The position numbers were made by a program, and so were the translations under genes. A model generated the notes under the pieces. That model saw nothing but the letters and a program-made list of their open reading frames with translations. It made no database searches and had not been told where the DNA came from. From Bacteroides sp. OM05-12 (GTDB taxonomy: Bacteria; Bacteroidota; Bacteroidia; Bacteroidales; Bacteroidaceae): 19,091 nucleotides of DNA. The stretch lies in the NCBI RefSeq assembly GCF_003438995.1, contig NZ_QSUN01000041.1, positions 1 through 19,091 on the forward strand, in the 5' to 3' direction. Position 1 is the first letter of the stretch. Each line of letters opens with the position of its first letter. This document shows, one piece after another, positions 16,244 through 19,091 of the stretch.

Positions 16244-17734
16244 ATGGTGGAGAAACAGCAAAAAAAAGAGGAATATGCCCAAATAGTGAAGTCTACAGGG
16301 CTTTTGGGTGGAGTACAGGGTATAACTTTATTTGTTTCTTTAGTGAAAAATAAAGTAATAGCCGTATTATTAGGAACTTCTGGAATAGGTTTGATTTCGG
16401 TTTTGAATTCGATTATAACAATGGTTGGTAGCTTTACGAATATTGGTATTTCCTCAAGTGCAGTACGCGAAGTTGCAGAAGTAATAGATCAAAAGGATAA
16501 TCTACAATTAGTAATAAAGAAAGTTCGTAATTGGTCTGCATTGACAGCTATTATTGGTACATTGATAGGTTTAATTTCTGCACCACTACTAAGTGTTTTG
16601 ACCTTTAATAATTATGATTATACTTTTTCTTTGATGATGTTGTCTCCTGTTATTGGATTAACTTCCTTCTCAGGAGGTGAATTGGCTCTTTTAAAAGGCA
16701 TTAGGAGGTTAAATCAAATAGCTTTAATCTCAATCTATGGTTCTATTTTAGTTATTTGCATATCTATTCCTTTATATTGTTGGTTAGGAATGGAGGGTAT
16801 TGTATCTTCACTTTTATTCAGTGCTATTGCCATGGCTTGTCTTACAGCTCATTATAGTTTTAAATATATGCCATTGAAAATATCTGATTATTCCTTTGTT
16901 TATCTTAGAAAAGGATCAAATCTTATAAAATTAGGTATTTCTATGGTTTTTGCTGCTATTTTAGGTTCTTTGGTTGAGTATATAATCCGTTTAATAATGC
17001 TTAAATCCGGTGATACTTCAATGGTTGGTTTATATAATGCAGGTTATGCCATTGTAGTTACATATGCTGGTTTAATTTTTGTAGCGATGAGTACAGATTA
17101 TTTTCCTCGTTTATCAGCTGTGAATCGGGATACAAAACAAATGATGATTTTAATTAATCGGCAAATTGAGATAACACTTTTATTAATTACTCCTGTTGTT
17201 GTGATATTGGTATTATTTTCTCCTTTGATAATCCCACTTTTATATGCGGACAGTTTTTTGCCTGTAGTTGGAATGATTCAATTTGCTTCTCTAAATCTTT
17301 TATTGAGAGCATTTATTTGGCCAATAGAATATGCAGCGTTAGCTAAAGGTGACTCATTATTATATTTATTTCAAGAGTTCTCTTATAATGTATTCTTTGT
17401 GTTAGTATTTTTATTAGGGTATGATTTCTTTGAAATAAAAGGAGCAGGTTTAGCTTTATCTGTTTCTGCTATATTCAATCTAATTGTTGTTTCTTTAGTT
17501 GGATATTTTAGATATGGTTATATAATCTCTAAAGAAGTGTTCAATATTGTATTATTAATTATTCCTTTTTATGTTTCGGCAATTATTATAATTCTATTGA
17601 ATATTTCAGGAATACTATATTGGGGTATAAGTTCTATATGTGTTATATCTTGTTTATCGTTATCTCTTTATTTATTAAATAAAAGTACAGATATTATTCC
17701 TGTTTTATTTAATAAGATATTGAAGAAAAAATAA
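16244..17734 (+). CDS. wzx: Wzx-type polysaccharide flippase
   Basis: 496 residues with about twelve to fourteen transmembrane helices, of the polysaccharide-transport (PST/MOP) superfamily. Such proteins flip undecaprenyl-pyrophosphate-linked oligosaccharide to the periplasmic face. The N-terminal region TGLLGGVQGITLFVSLVKNKVIAVLLGTSGIGLISVLNSI (about 14-53) and the following GISSSAVREVAE are typical of O-antigen translocases of Bacteroidota. Charged residues within membrane segments (for example the region around LVEYIIRLIMLKSGDTSMVGLYNAGY) are characteristic of the family. It is separated by 5 nt from the next glycosyltransferase. Its presence means the glycan is assembled one repeat unit at a time and probably polymerised or transferred in the periplasm. 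No Wzy is visible. Confidence 0.9.
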   Translation: MVEKQQKKEEYAQIVKSTGLLGGVQGITLFVSLVKNKVIAVLLGTSGIGLISVLNSIITMVGSFTNIGISSSAVREVAEVIDQKDNLQLVIKKVRNWSALTAIIGTLIGLISAPLLSVLTFNNYDYTFSLMMLSPVIGLTSFSGGELALLKGIRRLNQIALISIYGSILVICISIPLYCWLGMEGIVSSLLFSAIAMACLTAHYSFKYMPLKISDYSFVYLRKGSNLIKLGISMVFAAILGSLVEYIIRLIMLKSGDTSMVGLYNAGYAIVVTYAGLIFVAMSTDYFPRLSAVNRDTKQMMILINRQIEITLLLITPVVVILVLFSPLIIPLLYADSFLPVVGMIQFASLNLLLRAFIWPIEYAALAKGDSLLYLFQEFSYNVFFVLVFLLGYDFFEIKGAGLALSVSAIFNLIVVSLVGYFRYGYIISKEVFNIVLLIIPFYVSAIIIILLNISGILYWGISSICVISCLSLSLYLLNKSTDIIPVLFNKILKKK

Positions 17735-17739
17735 GTTTT

Positions 17740-18744
17740 ATGAATTATAAGATTTCAATATTAGTAGCTGCGTACAATGCGGAAAAATATATAGGGAAAT
17801 GTCTTGATTCATTAATTAATCAGACATTGCGTGAAATTCAAATTATTTGTATTGATGATGCTTCAACAGATGGTACTCTTTCAATTCTTCGTCAATATAA
17901 GGAAATGGATTCCAGAATCTATATTTTGGAGCAAAAAAATAATCAAGGACAAGCCAAAGCAAGGAATAGAGGTTTATCAATTGCTTCTGGAGAGTTTATT
18001 GCCATGGTAGATAGTGATGATTGGATTGAGTTGGACGCTTTTAGTAAAATGTATGGATTAGCTATGGAATATCCTCGTACAGATGCTGTATTATTTAATG
18101 TATTATATTATATACAAAATACAAGTGAAATAATTCCTTATAAAATGCGTGTAATGAAAGACCATTTTTCAGGAGAAGATGCTTTGTCTCTGAGTCTGGA
18201 TTGGAGTATTCATGGCTTATATATGATAAGAAATGATATTCACCAGAAATACCCATATGACGATACGAGTAAACTGCACAGTGATGATAATACTTCTCGT
18301 ATTCACTTTTTGCATTGTCGGGAGGTTCGTCTTTCTGATGCAATTTATTATTATCGGCAACATATAGATTCAATGACAAAGAAATGTAGTATTTTTCATT
18401 TTGATTTAATGGATGCTGGCTTAAATTTGAAAAAAACATTGATAGCAGAAAGAGTAAACGAAATAATTATATCAAAACAAGAAGACATACGTTGGAAAAA
18501 TATTATTGGAGAATATTCATATTTTTTAAAATATAGAACTGTATTTTCTAAAAAAGAACAAGAATATATATTGGATAAGTTCCGTTTTCATCTAAGTCAG
18601 ATTGAAATAAATAGGTTAGATTTCTGTTTGCGACATAAATTAGGTTATATACCTTTTCGTAATCATTTTAAATTATTTTGTATGGAGGTTACTTTGTATC
18701 TGAAATTGCAGAAAATTATTCATTTATTAAGAGGTATAAAATGA
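17740..18744 (+). CDS. Family 2 glycosyltransferase, WaaV/EpsJ-like
   Basis: 334 residues. N-terminal GT-A domain: KISILVAAYNAEKYIGKCLDSL (4-25), IICIDDASTDGTL (35-47), NQGQAKARNRGL (68-79) and the metal-binding VDSDDW (90-95). The C-terminal third is basic and aromatic (FRFHLSQIEINRLDFCLRHKLGYIPFRNHFKLF) and probably binds the membrane face. It follows wzx by 5 nt and is presumably cotranscribed. The rest of the window contains no further complete gene, so this may be the last gene of the unit or the start of a part that continues outside. Specificity is not predictable from the sequence. Confidence 0.92.
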   Translation: MNYKISILVAAYNAEKYIGKCLDSLINQTLREIQIICIDDASTDGTLSILRQYKEMDSRIYILEQKNNQGQAKARNRGLSIASGEFIAMVDSDDWIELDAFSKMYGLAMEYPRTDAVLFNVLYYIQNTSEIIPYKMRVMKDHFSGEDALSLSLDWSIHGLYMIRNDIHQKYPYDDTSKLHSDDNTSRIHFLHCREVRLSDAIYYYRQHIDSMTKKCSIFHFDLMDAGLNLKKTLIAERVNEIIISKQEDIRWKNIIGEYSYFLKYRTVFSKKEQEYILDKFRFHLSQIEINRLDFCLRHKLGYIPFRNHFKLFCMEVTLYLKLQKIIHLLRGIK

Positions 18745-19075
18745 CGTAATTATATACTTTATTGTACCAAGTGTTGTATATAGTTGCGAGTTCTTTTACC
18801 TCAAACGAGAGGGTGACACGGAGAGGACAGAAGCAAATCCCGATGCTGTTTTTCCGATTCTCAGAAAAATTATCATTGGTAATACCATTGTACAATTCGG
18901 CTCAAAGCTAAAGATTGAGGAATGGCTTTGGGGGGTAAAATCAGGTTGGGCAATCGGCAAAAGTCGTGTGCCGTTGAACTTAACAGAGAGATTAATTTTA
19001 TTAATCTCTCCATACACATGGTCCCGAATTTTGGATCAACGTAAAACCCTGATGGATTTCCTATTATGCATATAA
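18740..19075 (+). pseudogene. Start-less open frame, possible gene remnant
   Basis: The plus frame is open from 18740 to the TAA at 19073-19075 (111 codons) but has no ATG before its last few codons. The central part encodes protein-like sequence with IIIGNTIVQFGSKLKIEEW and LWGVKSGWAIGKSRVPLNL, and its base composition is richer in G and C than the glycosyltransferase next to it. The family is not recognised. A decayed gene or a mobile-element fragment is the simplest reading. The opposite strand has a 73-codon ATG-started frame (18796-19017) that is probably its shadow, although it could instead be the real small gene. Nothing else coding is seen in 18745-19091. Confidence 0.3.
18986..19010. 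terminator. Perfect 11-bp hairpin near the right edge
   Basis: GAGAGATTAAT (18986-18996), loop TTT and ATTAATCTCTC (19000-19010) form a perfect 11-bp stem. There is no T-run directly after it on either strand, so a classic intrinsic terminator is uncertain. It lies inside the orphan open frame, which is another reason to doubt that the frame is a living gene. It may end transcription of the glycan locus or mark the edge of a mobile unit. Confidence 0.4.
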
Positions 19076-19091
19076 CTTAGTTAATCTGTAC

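Overview
The window looks like chromosomal DNA from a gut Bacteroides or a close relative in Bacteroidales. Three things point that way. Several genes are preceded by the Bacteroidales -7 promoter element TAnnTTTG (148-155, 10079-10086, 16220-16227, and on the minus strand 16172-16179). Shine-Dalgarno sites are weak or absent. The gene content (a ruvC operon, an aspA/dcuB/ansB fumarate module, a Wzx-dependent glycan locus) fits an anaerobe that respires fumarate. The genus is inferred from style and protein similarity, not from a marker gene.

Layout. (1) Positions 1-152 hold a long palindrome resembling two head-to-head IS3/IS150-type ends, then a promoter. (2) Positions 174-4447 are one compact plus-strand operon: a small DUF4286-like protein, RuvC, a DMT/EamA transporter, a tandem-ATPase ABC protein of the ModF type and a membrane acyltransferase. 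It ends at a strong hairpin that best serves as terminator for aspA arriving from the other side. (3) Positions 4510-9848 are a C4-dicarboxylate module: aspA on the minus strand diverges from dcuB, ansB and an outer-membrane porin on the plus strand. Together they could take in asparagine and aspartate, deaminate both and exchange dicarboxylates to feed fumarate respiration. (4) Positions 9871-10116 hold the porin terminator, three direct repeats with an exact 22-bp period, and a promoter enclosed by 12-bp inverted repeats. (5) Positions 10117-18744 are a surface-glycan locus. It contains a tandem FdtA/WxcM-type sugar isomerase, a FemAB/GNAT-like acyltransferase, a DegT/DnrJ/EryC1 aminotransferase, four glycosyltransferases (one on the minus strand) and a Wzx flippase. 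The first three fit synthesis of an N-acylated 3-amino-3,6-dideoxyhexose on dTDP. (6) Positions 18745-19091 hold an open frame with no start codon, compositionally unlike its neighbours, and a perfect 11-bp hairpin.

From about 13061 onward the DNA is visibly richer in A+T than the amino-sugar genes and the housekeeping genes to the left, as expected of a horizontally exchanged glycosyltransferase block. No wzy polymerase, no rmlA/rmlB and no UpxY/UpxZ-type regulator genes are present in the window. The locus may continue to the right, or it may serve another Wzx-dependent glycan such as LPS or protein O-glycan rather than a classic phase-variable capsule.

No wholly new system could be demonstrated. 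The most unusual signals are the 22-bp periodic repeats, the inverted repeats enclosing the promoter and start codon of the glycan locus, the tandem isomerase with a degenerate first active site, the independently transcribed inverted glycosyltransferase, and the orphan frame at the right edge.
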